From assembly GCF_030813435.1 (NCBI RefSeq), contig NZ_JAUSUG010000003.1, positions 1-64,000 on the forward strand: 64,000 nt of DNA, in the 5' to 3' direction. A program made the position numbers and the translations under genes. Positions within the stretch are counted from its first letter, which is position 1; each line of letters opens with the position of its first letter. This stretch comes from Evansella vedderi (lineage in GTDB: Bacteria; Bacillota; Bacilli; Bacillales; Salisediminibacteriaceae). Below, piece after piece: positions 8,537 through 17,090 of this stretch. The notes beneath the pieces were generated by a model. That model ran no database searches and was not told the DNA's origin. It worked only from the letters and a program-made list of their open reading frames with translations.

Positions 8537-10135
8537 TTGAAGATTAAACGAATTGATTCAGAAAAAAACTTACCGACTTTTCGTGCCTCTGATGAGTTGA
8601 AATCTCAAAAGCAAACTCCACAACCGGATAATCAAAGGATTACCGCTTACCAAAAACAGAATAAGATTCAACAACAACTTGAAGACAAAGTTAAAAAATC
8701 AGTAGCAACTGAACTTTTTGATGTTATTGTTCATTTAAATTGTGATGTCCAAAAGGACCTTAAAAGACTAGATAAGATTCTTGGTAACTCTTTTAAACCG
8801 AAAAAGGTTTTTAAGTATATTAATGCTTTTCTAGCTGAGTTAACACCAGCTCAGATTAGAAAATTAAATACACAACAGGATGTTAAATTTATCGAGGAAA
8901 ATATTGAAATTCATATCAATCTAGATACGGCTAATAAATGGTTTAGTACCGAAAGAGCTCGAGAGGATTTTCAATTATCAGGACGAGGAATAACCATTGC
9001 CATTGTTGATACAGGTGTCGATAACGAGCATATGGATCTGAGTGGAAATAAGGTTGTTGGCTGGAGTGACTTTGTTAATGGCGTTGAATCCCCCTATGAT
9101 GATCAAGGTCACGGTACCCATGTTGCCAGTATTGCGGCTGGAACAGGGGATGGAAACTACCGATATCATGGTGTCGCCCCTGAAGCTTCCATTGTTGGGG
9201 TAAAAGTATTAGACCGAACTGGGTCTGGTTCGATGTCGCAAATTATTGAAGGAATAGAATGGCTCATCGATAATAAAGACACCTATAATATTCATATTGC
9301 AAATCTTAGCCTGGGTTCAGTAGGAAGCTCAGATGGACTTGATGCATTATCTCAAGTTTGCAATGTTGCCGTCGATCATGGGATCATTGTAGTCGTATCT
9401 GCTGGAAATTCAGGACCTAATCGATACACCATAGGGACTCCTGCTGCTGCGGAAAAAGCGATTACTGTCGGTTCAATGGCAGACGTTGGAGAGAGGGGAT
9501 TTTTCCTAAACCTTTATTCCTCCAGAGGACCAACTGCCGATGAACGAATCAAGCCAGATATTATCGCACCAGGTCACCGAATAACAGCAGCAAGAGCAAA
9601 TTCAAGGTCTGATTATATAACATTTAGTGGAACGAGTATGGCATCGCCTTATGTAGCAGGAACAGTAGCCTTAATGTTAGAAGCAGATCGTGAATTAACT
9701 AACAATCAAATAAAAGGGATCCTGTTTGAATCCTCACAAGATTGGGGAGGACCTGATAAGGATATCGATTATGGGTATGGACGTTTGCAAGGCTATCAAG
9801 CTGTCATGACAGCCGCTGATGTACGTGGAGATATACCAGAAACCCCTACGCACATTTCACAAAACGGCTCTCTACAAAATCGATCACAAGACATATGGCA
9901 ATACGCAGTGAACAATCTATCTTACCCTGTTTCTATAACCATGATCCAAGAAAATGAAAGGATTGACTTTGATCTCTATATCTATGATTCAAATGGAAAT
10001 ATAATTGGATACTCCAATTCAACAGATAGGCAGGAGACAGTTTCGTTTGTTCCTCGAAGAACAGGAAATTATTTCATTGAAGTATATAGTTTCCACGGAA
10101 GTGGACATTACTTCTTAGATGTGAGTGGAGGATAA
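8537..10135 (+). CDS. Subtilisin-like serine protease (S8) with inhibitor-like and PPC-like domains
   Basis: 532 residues. Catalytic triad visible: Asp158 in AIVDTGVD, His192 in GHGTHVA, Ser367 in SGTSMASP, with the oxyanion Asn291 in SAGNSG. Residues about 58-128 (FDVIVHLNCDVQKDL onward) look like an I9-type propeptide, and about 440-532 like a PPC (pre-peptidase C-terminal) beta domain. Start is TTG with AGGAGGG upstream; the frame is blocked by a stop ten codons upstream. Oddly there is no recognisable signal peptide before the propeptide-like domain, so export is uncertain. Monocistronic. Confidence 0.9.
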   Translation: MKIKRIDSEKNLPTFRASDELKSQKQTPQPDNQRITAYQKQNKIQQQLEDKVKKSVATELFDVIVHLNCDVQKDLKRLDKILGNSFKPKKVFKYINAFLAELTPAQIRKLNTQQDVKFIEENIEIHINLDTANKWFSTERAREDFQLSGRGITIAIVDTGVDNEHMDLSGNKVVGWSDFVNGVESPYDDQGHGTHVASIAAGTGDGNYRYHGVAPEASIVGVKVLDRTGSGSMSQIIEGIEWLIDNKDTYNIHIANLSLGSVGSSDGLDALSQVCNVAVDHGIIVVVSAGNSGPNRYTIGTPAAAEKAITVGSMADVGERGFFLNLYSSRGPTADERIKPDIIAPGHRITAARANSRSDYITFSGTSMASPYVAGTVALMLEADRELTNNQIKGILFESSQDWGGPDKDIDYGYGRLQGYQAVMTAADVRGDIPETPTHISQNGSLQNRSQDIWQYAVNNLSYPVSITMIQENERIDFDLYIYDSNGNIIGYSNSTDRQETVSFVPRRTGNYFIEVYSFHGSGHYFLDVSGG

Positions 10136-10260
10136 TGTCTAGTTCCTAACAAGCCTACTACGGGATTTGTGATCGTGTAGCTACAACCCTTCAAACCGAC
10201 AAACGCGCCAGCAGTTATTCACATCCCTAAGAAAATTAATAATAAAACCCAAAATAAGAA

Positions 10261-10300
10261 AGAAGGTTGATGCAGAAAACATCAACCTTCTGATTTTATT
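10261..10300 (+). terminator. Terminator after subtilase
   Basis: AGAAGGTTGATG pairs perfectly with CATCAACCTTCT over 12 bp; GATTTTATTGATTTTT follows. Confidence 0.75.
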
Positions 10301-10486
10301 GATTTTTCTACTGTGGTTCTTCTTGTTTGCCCACTCCCGAAGAAATTCGGCAATTTTCCCATCCCTCGTATAAACAATTATTTACTATTTACAATATTCT
10401 TTACTGTCAGAGATAGTTGTACTAAGTATCAATTACAACATTTTACTAATTTTATAGTATAACATTTTAAAGCTTTAGTGCATATC

Positions 10487-10538
10487 TTGAACTACCCACC
10501 ACTTATCGACCTTATGGTCTGATTGAAGTGGGGGATTC
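10487..10538 (-). mobile_element. IS200/IS605-type right-end hairpin
   Basis: Read on the minus strand, GAATCCCCCACTT is followed 25 nt later by AGTGGTGGGTAGTTC, the hairpin arrangement found downstream of tnpB in many IS605/IS1341-type elements of Firmicutes. It lies just after the tnpB remnant. Confidence 0.6.
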
Positions 10539-10570
10539 CTAAGAACACCAGCGTAACCGCCAATTTTTGA

Positions 10571-10822
10571 TTAGGCTATCCCCGCAGTTCCTGCGGTTAG
10601 AAGCCTTACAGCTTCATTTCTAAGATTTAGTCCTGCGTTAATATCTCTTTGGTGATGGGCTCCACATTTGCAAGTCCACTCACAACAAATTCAGATCTTT
10701 AACTTCTTTGTTTTTATAGCCACAACATGAACATAGTTGGGAACTAGGAAAGGTCTTACTCACTTCCACAACGGTCTTGCCGTACCATTCAGCCTTATTT
10801 TGGCTATCGCCAACTGACATTC
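10571..10822 (-). pseudogene. tnpB remnant (C-terminal zinc-ribbon region)
   Basis: The minus strand encodes [20 protein letters not shown], then [17 protein letters not shown], a frameshift, and finally HHQRDINAGLNLRNEAVRLL ending at 10571. This is the C-terminal part of TnpB, the RNA-guided nuclease of IS200/IS605 elements, with its CxxC zinc ribbon and the last RuvC-III motif (RDINAGLNL). At least one frameshift splits the zinc ribbon and about 300 N-terminal residues are missing, so it cannot be active. Confidence 0.8.
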
Positions 10823-10882
10823 ATCTCCCTCTTATCGCTGGGCTAAAGCCCTTCTCGCGATTGAAGAGGGAGGCTTCTGTCG
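10813..10882. mobile_element. Second IS605-like end structure
   Basis: CTGACATTCATCTCCCTCTT pairs with AAGAGGGAGGCTTCTGTCGG around an inner GGGCTAAAGCCC hairpin. This stem-within-stem resembles other IS605/TnpB element ends and sits exactly where the tnpB remnant breaks off, suggesting that two element ends were joined by a deletion. Confidence 0.45.
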
Positions 10883-10922
10883 GAAATGATAAATAACATT
10901 AGGTTTTAGGGGGAGACTGTGA

Positions 10923-11069
10923 ATGTCAAAAAAATTACTGGAAGAGATTGAAATGCTTTTGCAGGGTAGAATCAATCAAATCCTTCAAAATAATGAAATT
11001 CAAAATCACGATAAACTTCCAGGTCTAGTTGAAGCCTTAAAACTCATTAAAGAAAAAAGTTGGAAGTAA
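10923..11069 (+). CDS. Small hypothetical protein, 48 aa
   Basis: MSKKLLEEIEMLLQGRINQI and following residues to a TAA at 11067. TAGGGGGAG lies 7 nt before the ATG, which is strong support for a gene that is too short for usual length cut-offs. It is predicted to be mostly helical, ending LVEALKLIKEKSWK. No family recognised; it resembles small Spo0E-like or regulator-type helical peptides only in length. Confidence 0.5.
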   Translation: MSKKLLEEIEMLLQGRINQILQNNEIQNHDKLPGLVEALKLIKEKSWK

Positions 11070-11146
11070 TTATTTCAAAAAAACCAATTACTTTATAAAA
11101 CTTATCTGCTCTTCTCGTAGCCAATACAAAAAGTTCCTCACTCCAG

Positions 11147-11431
11147 CTAATTATGCCATTTGCGTAAAAAACTGGATGGTGCAACTCTAACACACATCCA
11201 AGGTTCATCCACTATTTTAAATTGTGCATATACGTTTTTACGCATCTCGGTTCCTTCTCCCTCCACATCCTTCACCACACGATACATCCCAGCCTCCTCT
11301 AACTTGTCCAGCTTAATTTCTTTCGTAACACTCAATAACTCAGCTAGCGTTTTAATATTGTTCGCATACATAATTAGAAATTGTGCAGAGAGAAGAATAT
11401 CAAATTCTGTATAACTTTTGTCCGTATTCAT
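11147..11431 (-). CDS. Hypothetical protein
   Basis: 94 residues, cytoplasmic, with helical first half (FDILLSAQFLIMYANNIKTL, reminiscent of a winged-helix N-terminus) and a basic C-terminus. ATG preceded by GAAAGGCTGAAGC. I do not recognise the family. It could be a fragment of a larger protein, since both flanks are non-coding. Confidence 0.4.
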   Translation of the reverse strand: MNTDKSYTEFDILLSAQFLIMYANNIKTLAELLSVTKEIKLDKLEEAGMYRVVKDVEGEGTEMRKNVYAQFKIVDEPWMCVRVAPSSFLRKWHN

Positions 11432-11572
11432 AGCTTCAGCCTTTCAAGACCAATCATGCCTAGTGAGCGCTTCACGTTAAGTCCATAAGCCCCAATCTTG
11501 GCATTCATGTGTATAAAGATAAAAGGTACATTCTAGCAACCTTTAATCGAGAAAACTGTAGATAAGGATACT

Positions 11573-12097
11573 TTAGTTGTTAACCCCGTAATGTAGTTCT
11601 ATAAACTGATTATAGTTTTTTGTACCTTTTAGTGTTAGATCTAATTGATAATCACCTTCTTTAAATAATGGTATTCCATTACCAATTACAGTCGGGGCAA
11701 TTGTTAAAATAATTTCATCAACTAATTTTTCTTTTATGAAAGATTGTAGTAATTCTCCTCCTCCAACAATCCAAATATTTTTTCCTTCTTGGTTTTTAAG
11801 TTCGTTTGTAAAACTAGTTATATCATCATTTATAAAACGTACATTTTCGTTATCTTCAATAGGAGACCTTGTAAAAACATAGCACTCTTTGTTTTTATAT
11901 GGGAATTCACCTGTTTCATGTTTCATTATCCAATCATAAGTTTTTTTACCAATTAAAACAGTGTCAACAGTTTCATAAAACTTTGCATAACCATTGTCAC
12001 CTTCACCTTCAACCTTAAATAACCAATCTAAAGACTCATCCTTTGTTGCTATATACCCGTCTAAACTGGTTGCAATAAATAATACTAAATTTCTCAT
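11573..12097 (-). CDS. Dihydrofolate reductase family protein (RibD C-terminal-like)
   Basis: 174 residues with the fold of dihydrofolate reductase/RibD reductase: opening MRNLVLFIATSLDGYIA, central VDTVLIGKKTYDWI, and IWIVGGGELLQSFI, the glycine-rich NADPH-binding segment. B. subtilis YyaP/YwjB-type members have this length. It likely reduces an unknown substrate with NADPH and is not the housekeeping folA. Start is the internal ATG with GGGGAGATATT; an ATG five codons earlier has no RBS. Confidence 0.85.
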   Translation of the reverse strand: MRNLVLFIATSLDGYIATKDESLDWLFKVEGEGDNGYAKFYETVDTVLIGKKTYDWIMKHETGEFPYKNKECYVFTRSPIEDNENVRFINDDITSFTNELKNQEGKNIWIVGGGELLQSFIKEKLVDEIILTIAPTVIGNGIPLFKEGDYQLDLTLKGTKNYNQFIELHYGVNN

Positions 12098-12181
12098 AAT
12101 ATCTCCCCACACCTCTCCCTTAGCACGCTCCAGTACTCAATATTTCATTTGATTACAGCCACAAGAATGTACCGTCTCTAC

Positions 12182-12823
12182 CTATAAGTCAGCTACTTTA
12201 TATTTTTTGTATGCTAATGGGGTCATCTTCATTGACTTTCGGAATTTATCAATGAAATAGCTTGTGCTATTAAACCCTACTTGATAGGCAACATCAGTGA
12301 CATTGGTTTCTGATTGTTGAAGTAAAAGTAGGCTTTTTTGAATTCGGTAATCGGTTACGTAATTCAAGAGTGTTTTCTTTAGTGTTCGTTTGAAATATCG
12401 GCAGCATTCAGAACGACTTAACCCGCCAGCTCGTGCAATATCGTCTAACAAAATTTTCTCAGAATAGTGTGTGTGTATCCAATTTAACATTTGCTTCATT
12501 CGATGATTCTTTAACATTTCCGTCTGTTCGTACACTAATTGAACACCATTCATAATTAGGTTCTTCCAAATGAATGTTAGATGTTGGCTGATGTCAATTT
12601 CATAATATGGTGGATTTTCTTTTATTAACTGATTAATTTTCATCATTGAGTCTAAAATATTTTTTGCCCAAAGCTCTTTTGGAACCAAGTGTAAATAAGG
12701 CATGTTAGTTGCCTGTATATAAGGGTTTACAAAGCTGGTATAAAGTTCTTGTGATAAAACGAAACTTGGAGAAACATTTAAACAAATGTAAACACAACTC
12801 GAATCATTCTGATCTTTTGCCAT
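12182..12823 (-). pseudogene. AraC-family regulator, 5'-truncated
   Basis: The C-terminal two thirds of an AraC/XylS regulator. The paired helix-turn-helix region is intact (DIARAGGLSRSECCRYFKRT and DVAYQVGFNSTSYFIDKFRK, ending PLAYKKY). The N-terminal cupin is cut: the frame stays open upstream through FINSGCLH for about a dozen codons but then runs into a stop and the EamA fragment on the other strand. The listed ATG has no ribosome binding site. Probably a remnant created by the same junction that cut the EamA gene near 12850. Confidence 0.65.
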
Positions 12824-12853
12824 GTGCAGACAGCCACTATTTATAAATAGACT

Positions 12854-13213
12854 ATGATTATCGGTAGTTTTGCCCTAAGTTTTGTCCATCCACCTTGGCA
12901 AATGGATTTTAAATCCTTAACAGTAGAGGCTTATTTATACTTACTATTTGTTATCATTTTTGGCACAATGATTGCATTTTGGTTTTATATAAAAAGTTTA
13001 CAAAGTCTCGTAGCTAAAGAAACTAGTCTTCTAGGAAGTGCCGAGCCATTAGCAGCTGTTTTCACCACCGTATTTTGGTTGAAAGAACCCTTTGGAACTT
13101 TTCAATGGTTTGGTACAACTTTTATCATTCTCATGATTCTATTATTGGCTTTGAGTAAAGAAACTTCTTCAAAGAATTGCAAACAAAATAAAAGGCCCCT
13201 CAAAATCAGCTAA
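12854..13213 (+). pseudogene. EamA/DMT transporter, C-terminal fragment
   Basis: About 119 residues equal to the last four transmembrane helices of a ten-helix EamA (DMT) exporter: [19 protein letters not shown], then [40 protein letters not shown] and a final hydrophobic helix. Such proteins are normally about 300 residues. No RBS precedes the first ATG. Lies head to head with the truncated AraC gene; the two broken 5' ends share a junction at about 12840-12855. Confidence 0.75.
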
Positions 13214-13431
13214 TTCGCTGAAGGGGATATCATTCACTGCAGTTAAGTACAATCTTTACAAAGAAACTCTAGTAATCCAATTTATCAGACTCACAAATCA
13301 TAGCCATAAACCCACCACCTCAAAATAATGTATAAATATTTCTATTTATTAAATATTACACATCGAAGAATTGAGAATTTATAGTTTTATTATCTAATCA
13401 TCGTAACAATAGGTAAGCGTTTGATGTTAAT

Positions 13432-13497
13432 TCCAGCTTCTCCCCTGCTCTGTACCGTACGTGGGGCTTTCACTACATACGGTACGCCATTTATCTG
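13432..13497 (-). other. Possible group II intron fragment
   Basis: On the minus strand, GTACCGTATGTAGTGAAAGC followed by CCCACGTACGGTACAGAGCA and GGGGAGAAGCTGG resembles the short hairpin and GGGG block that follow the reverse transcriptase frame in bacterial group II introns. Only about 65 bp are present, with no domain V seen. Tentative. Confidence 0.3.
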
Positions 13498-13653
13498 AAT
13501 TTGATGAACAGTAACATTTACCAAAAGTTATGTGTTAACATAGAAAAACGAACAATCCATTATAAAAAATTTTATTACTCCCCCCTCCTTTAGCGGTATC
13601 ATTATTTCCTAATTATGTACATCATTACTTACCTAGTACGCTCTACGATTCAT

Positions 13654-13758
13654 TAAATAAATTTCAAACGCGTCATATCACTGGCGGGGGCAATATCCCA
13701 CACCACAAAGTAGGTGGAAGGATCGTTCGGATCCAACTTATATTTCACCAAATCCAAT
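13654..13758 (-). pseudogene. Short coding remnant
   Basis: A 34-codon frame reading VKYKLDPNDPSTYFVVWDIA and ending MTRLKFI, without RBS and closed upstream by a stop. It looks like the end of a decayed gene; family not recognised. The remaining 13214-13911 shows nothing else. Confidence 0.25.
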
Positions 13759-13911
13759 TACTAGTACCATAGTTCTGGATCTGATTTCATTGAAATACAA
13801 CATGTTGTTTTCTTGGCTATTTCTACCTTTCAAAATCAATTCATGACTTCGCAAATAGCGTTGTTTTTTAAACTCTAATTATGTATTCACGATATTACTA
13901 AGAAGAATGAC

Positions 13912-14043
13912 CTATTTATCTTTCAATTGTTTCAGTAATTCTATAATCTCTTTTTTTTGTTCATTTGCCTTATTCAATTTACGTTCAATTGCAAATAGCG
14001 TAGACATTAACAAACCAAAAGCGATAATCCAAAATATAACCAT
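13912..14043 (-). CDS. Small membrane-anchored protein, 43 aa
   Basis: One N-terminal transmembrane helix (MVIFWIIAFGLLMSTLFAI) followed by a charged helix ending LLKQLKDK. The ATG is preceded by AAAGGAGAGAGGG, an excellent RBS, so translation is likely despite the length. The architecture matches small Bacillaceae membrane proteins annotated only as hypothetical. It is followed in the upstream direction by two further co-directional small genes (14123-14311, 14437-14781). Confidence 0.6.
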   Translation of the reverse strand: MVIFWIIAFGLLMSTLFAIERKLNKANEQKKEIIELLKQLKDK

Positions 14044-14122
14044 TTCCCTCTCTCCTTTACTTGAACAATAGTAGTAATTACTTAGTCAGCTTTCAAATTA
14101 ACCATTACTTGTAAACGACCTC

Positions 14123-14311
14123 TTAAATACTTCCTTCATTCCCTCTCCTGAAATATTTAAATAAAACTACGTTTCCGATTATAAGTAAAACTGTCATTGA
14201 AATAGCGTAGAAGATTGCTTTAAAAGTGTAACTAAGGAATTCCAGACTACTTACCAGCACAGAACCTAAAATACACGTTAATACAATTACTAATAATAAT
14301 TTATCCTTCAT
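14123..14311 (-). CDS. Small two-TM membrane protein
   Basis: 62 residues: MKDKLLLVIVLTCILGSVLV is the first helix, and a second spans about 30-50 before a basic tail (KYFRRGNEG). The ATG at 14311 has GAAGGGGGAAATAAA upstream, so 15 extra codons of the longest frame are discarded. Function unknown. Part of a run of three small co-directional genes. Confidence 0.55.
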   Translation of the reverse strand: MKDKLLLVIVLTCILGSVLVSSLEFLSYTFKAIFYAISMTVLLIIGNVVLFKYFRRGNEGSI

Positions 14312-14436
14312 TTTATTTCCCCCTTCTAATCGGCGACATTCCCTTTGCATAAACAAACTACTATTTTAGTATTCTCCCCATTACTTTAACGAGAGTAGTT
14401 ACAATATCCTCTGCCGTCTCTAATTTCATTTAAATA

Positions 14437-14781
14437 TTAATTTCCCTCGAATAAGCTATCAATATGTTCATTTACTTTCTGGTTCCCAAATTCAATATCT
14501 TCCGGGTTAGCTGGTTCACCAAAATTTTCATAGACATATTGATCCATATAAGCTACTGTGGTAATAGAAATATCCTCCCAAACTTTAAAGTATTCTTCGG
14601 AAGATACCCCTAGTATTGCGGCTTGCTCAAAGAATTCTTTAAATTCATTTTCTTCAAACCTTTCACTTGCCTTGGAGTCAGGAAACATTGCCTCCTTTCT
14701 TTCTTCGATTTCTTTTTCAGTAACAACTATTCCCATATTTGATAAAATAATAAACATTAATAAAAATGGTAGTTTCATCAT
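14437..14781 (-). CDS. Small secreted or membrane-anchored protein
   Basis: 114 residues. Residues 1-20 are hydrophobic (signal peptide or anchor, no lipobox); the remainder is acidic and helical (ERFEENEFKEFFEQAAILGV). The helical acidic pattern resembles the SurA/PpiC N-terminal chaperone-like helices of secreted bacillus proteins, but there is no foldase domain. GTGGGGGAAGAATT precedes two adjacent ATGs. Function not known. Confidence 0.5.
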   Translation of the reverse strand: MMKLPFLLMFIILSNMGIVVTEKEIEERKEAMFPDSKASERFEENEFKEFFEQAAILGVSSEEYFKVWEDISITTVAYMDQYVYENFGEPANPEDIEFGNQKVNEHIDSLFEGN

Positions 14782-15035
14782 AATTCTTCCCCCACAAGCG
14801 CTTGCCCTATTCCGTTTTTTTAATATGATTAGTAAAAGTAAATTACTTTGTTCCTAATGTTGTTTCCTAAAATCACCATTAAAATTATCTACGTTATAAA
14901 TAGTAAAAAGTTTCACAGTGTTAAGGAAAGTCCCTTGTTTTTATTTCTCACACTAAACCTTATAAAAAGCTAGCCTTTGATTTCGTGTTTTTATTTTAGT
15001 ATAGTTTAGCATTATTTTCCTTTTACAAGGCAATA

Positions 15036-15068
15036 AAAAGAGCATTCCTTTATAAAAGAATGCTACCT
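15036..15068 (-). terminator. Terminator after 15101-15559 gene
   Basis: On the minus strand AGCATTCTTTTATAAAGGAATGCT folds and is followed by CTTTTTATT. Confidence 0.65.
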
Positions 15069-15100
15069 TTTGTTAACGTGGGGATAGAATGTTGTAGGAA

Positions 15101-15559
15101 TTAATAGCCACTATTGGCGTCTTGATTTTCCGGTTCATACCCCATTTGTCTTAATTGCTCCTGTGCCATTTTTAATGTATTTTCCGTATACTGCTGCCAG
15201 CTGATGATCGTTTGGATAAATTCTTTAAAGTCAGCCGGGGCATTGTCCCTCATGACATATAGCCACTTCGTTACTTCTTGATCTGCATCCAATGCACTGT
15301 CTACACAAGAAACCAACGTTTTTATAATCGACTCGTGAGACTCGCTACCCTGTAGTCGCTTGGCACTACCCAATGCCGTGACTCGGTGATACGAAGCATC
15401 ATAAAGATGTTCATGCATTTGTCGATTCCCTTCTAAATCTTCCGTTTCCGGGATATGATATAATTGCGAACTCATGGAACAAACCATTTCTTCCCCATGT
15501 AAACTTTGGCTTAACAACTCCAGAACAGACGACCAATCCTGCCGATAAGAATAATACAT
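15101..15559 (-). CDS. Hypothetical helical protein
   Basis: 152 residues, almost entirely helical, with motifs HGEEMVCSMSSQLYHIPE and YHRVTALGSAKRLQGSE that could belong to a four-helix ferritin-like or coat-like bundle, but the ExxH iron ligands are not arranged convincingly. The start is the ATG at 15559 behind AGGTGAATGTA rather than the GTG three codons earlier. Alone between two terminators. Family not recognised. Confidence 0.5.
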   Translation of the reverse strand: MYYSYRQDWSSVLELLSQSLHGEEMVCSMSSQLYHIPETEDLEGNRQMHEHLYDASYHRVTALGSAKRLQGSESHESIIKTLVSCVDSALDADQEVTKWLYVMRDNAPADFKEFIQTIISWQQYTENTLKMAQEQLRQMGYEPENQDANSGY

Positions 15560-15698
15560 TACATTCACCTACTTTTTTGATTTCCATATATCCTATGTCT
15601 TTTACCTAATTTTGCCTCAAAAAAATTAAATGAATGTTTCAGTAACTGCTTGTAGGGAAGAAATGTCTTTTTTGCATGCGTGTATTCGAGAAAATCTA

Positions 15699-15732
15699 AA
15701 AAGGGTAACAGACAACGCTGCTACCCTTTTTA
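15699..15732 (-). terminator. Terminator after CysJ-like gene
   Basis: AAAAGGGTAACAG pairs with CTGCTACCCTTTT with one mismatch; flanking runs of A and T allow function on both strands. Confidence 0.7.
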
Positions 15733-15805
15733 TAAAAGTGTTAGTTTTTTCCTTTTAGCTGACAATGTTCACTTAATAACATATGAAGTTAAAGCACAGC
15801 CTTTA

Positions 15806-16975
15806 TTAATAAACATCTCTCTGGTAACGTTTTTCTTTCTTCATGGTTGCTAACTGTTCTTCCGCTTCTTCACGGCTCATGTTTCCTTCTTTTTCAATAA
15901 TCGTAATTAATGCTTCATGGACATCTTTTGCCATATACTCCTTATCTCCACAAACGTAGAAATAGGCCCCGTCTCGTAGCCAGTGATATATTTCTTGGCT
16001 GTTTTCCAACATTTTGTGCTGTACGTAAACTTTTTCAGTGGTATCACGGGAAAACGCAGTGTCTAGCTTTGTTAGGACACCTTCCTCTTGATACTTTTCT
16101 AACTCGTCCTGATATAGGAAGTCTGTTGATGAGTAACGGTCTCCGAAGAATAACCATGATCTTCCACTGACTTTATTTACTGCTCGTTCTTCAATAAAGG
16201 AACGGAATGGCGCGATTCCTGTTCCTGGACCAATCATGATAATGTCTGCCTCTTCTGACTCAGGGAGTCTAAAGTGTTTATTCACTTGAACAAATACTGG
16301 TAGTGTATCACCTTCATGAACACGTTCCGCACATTGAACGGAACAAACTCCGTTTCGCTCTCGTCCGTGTGCCGTATAGCGTACAGCACCAATGGTTAAA
16401 TGCACCTCATTTGGATGTGCTGCAAGACTGCTAGCAATAGAATAAAGACGCGGCGGGATCTTTCTTAAAAGGGATACGATGTCCTGGGAAGAGCAGTTCC
16501 ATGGACCAAAGTCACGTAACATATCAAGTAAATCACGTCCGTCGATATACTCCTTCAACTGACTTGCGTTTTCCTTATCTACGAGGTTTTTTAACTCTTC
16601 GTTATCCGTCAATTCTGACGCCTTTTGTAGGGTCTTCTTTGTCAATAAGGTAATTTCGAAGTAGTCAGTCAATGCTTCCTTTAATGGAAGTGTTTCTCCT
16701 TGTTTATTAATGGTTACTGTCTCTTCGCCGTCCCAATTCATTTCCGAAAGAAGGGCACCCACTAGTTCTGGATCATTTTCTGGAACAATTCCTAGGGTAT
16801 CACCTGGAACATAGGAAAATCCTGAACCTTCTAGAGATAACTCCATATGTCTTGTTTCCTTACTTGAACCCTCACGATTTAAATTAATATTTTTGAGTAC
16901 CTTTGCTTGAAATGGATTTGTTCTTGAATATTCTGGCATTTTTTTCTCCTTTGTTTTGTCAACGAGAATTTGCAT
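15806..16975 (-). CDS. CysJ-like NADPH/FAD reductase lacking the flavodoxin domain
   Basis: 389 residues of the diflavin-reductase type. Visible: FAD-binding RLYSIASS (about 176-183), GVCSVQCAE, the NADPH-binding GPGTGIAPFRSF (about 249-260), VCGDKEYMAKDVH and the conserved C-terminal YQRDVY. CysJ, the sulfite reductase flavoprotein subunit, is about 600 residues and begins with an FMN-binding flavodoxin domain; here the protein starts directly in the linker before the FAD domain. ATG at 16975 with AGGGGTG upstream. No cysI nearby. It may take electrons from NADPH to a separate flavodoxin or other partner, or be a shortened gene. Confidence 0.8.
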   Translation of the reverse strand: MQILVDKTKEKKMPEYSRTNPFQAKVLKNINLNREGSSKETRHMELSLEGSGFSYVPGDTLGIVPENDPELVGALLSEMNWDGEETVTINKQGETLPLKEALTDYFEITLLTKKTLQKASELTDNEELKNLVDKENASQLKEYIDGRDLLDMLRDFGPWNCSSQDIVSLLRKIPPRLYSIASSLAAHPNEVHLTIGAVRYTAHGRERNGVCSVQCAERVHEGDTLPVFVQVNKHFRLPESEEADIIMIGPGTGIAPFRSFIEERAVNKVSGRSWLFFGDRYSSTDFLYQDELEKYQEEGVLTKLDTAFSRDTTEKVYVQHKMLENSQEIYHWLRDGAYFYVCGDKEYMAKDVHEALITIIEKEGNMSREEAEEQLATMKKEKRYQRDVY

Positions 16976-17090
16976 ATACTTCACCCCTATATTATTTTAC
17001 ACATCTTTAAATATAAGAACAATCATGGGCTGTTTCTCAAGAAAAAATAGGTTGGTTTTCTAAGAAAATGATCTTGAATAATTGTGTTAC

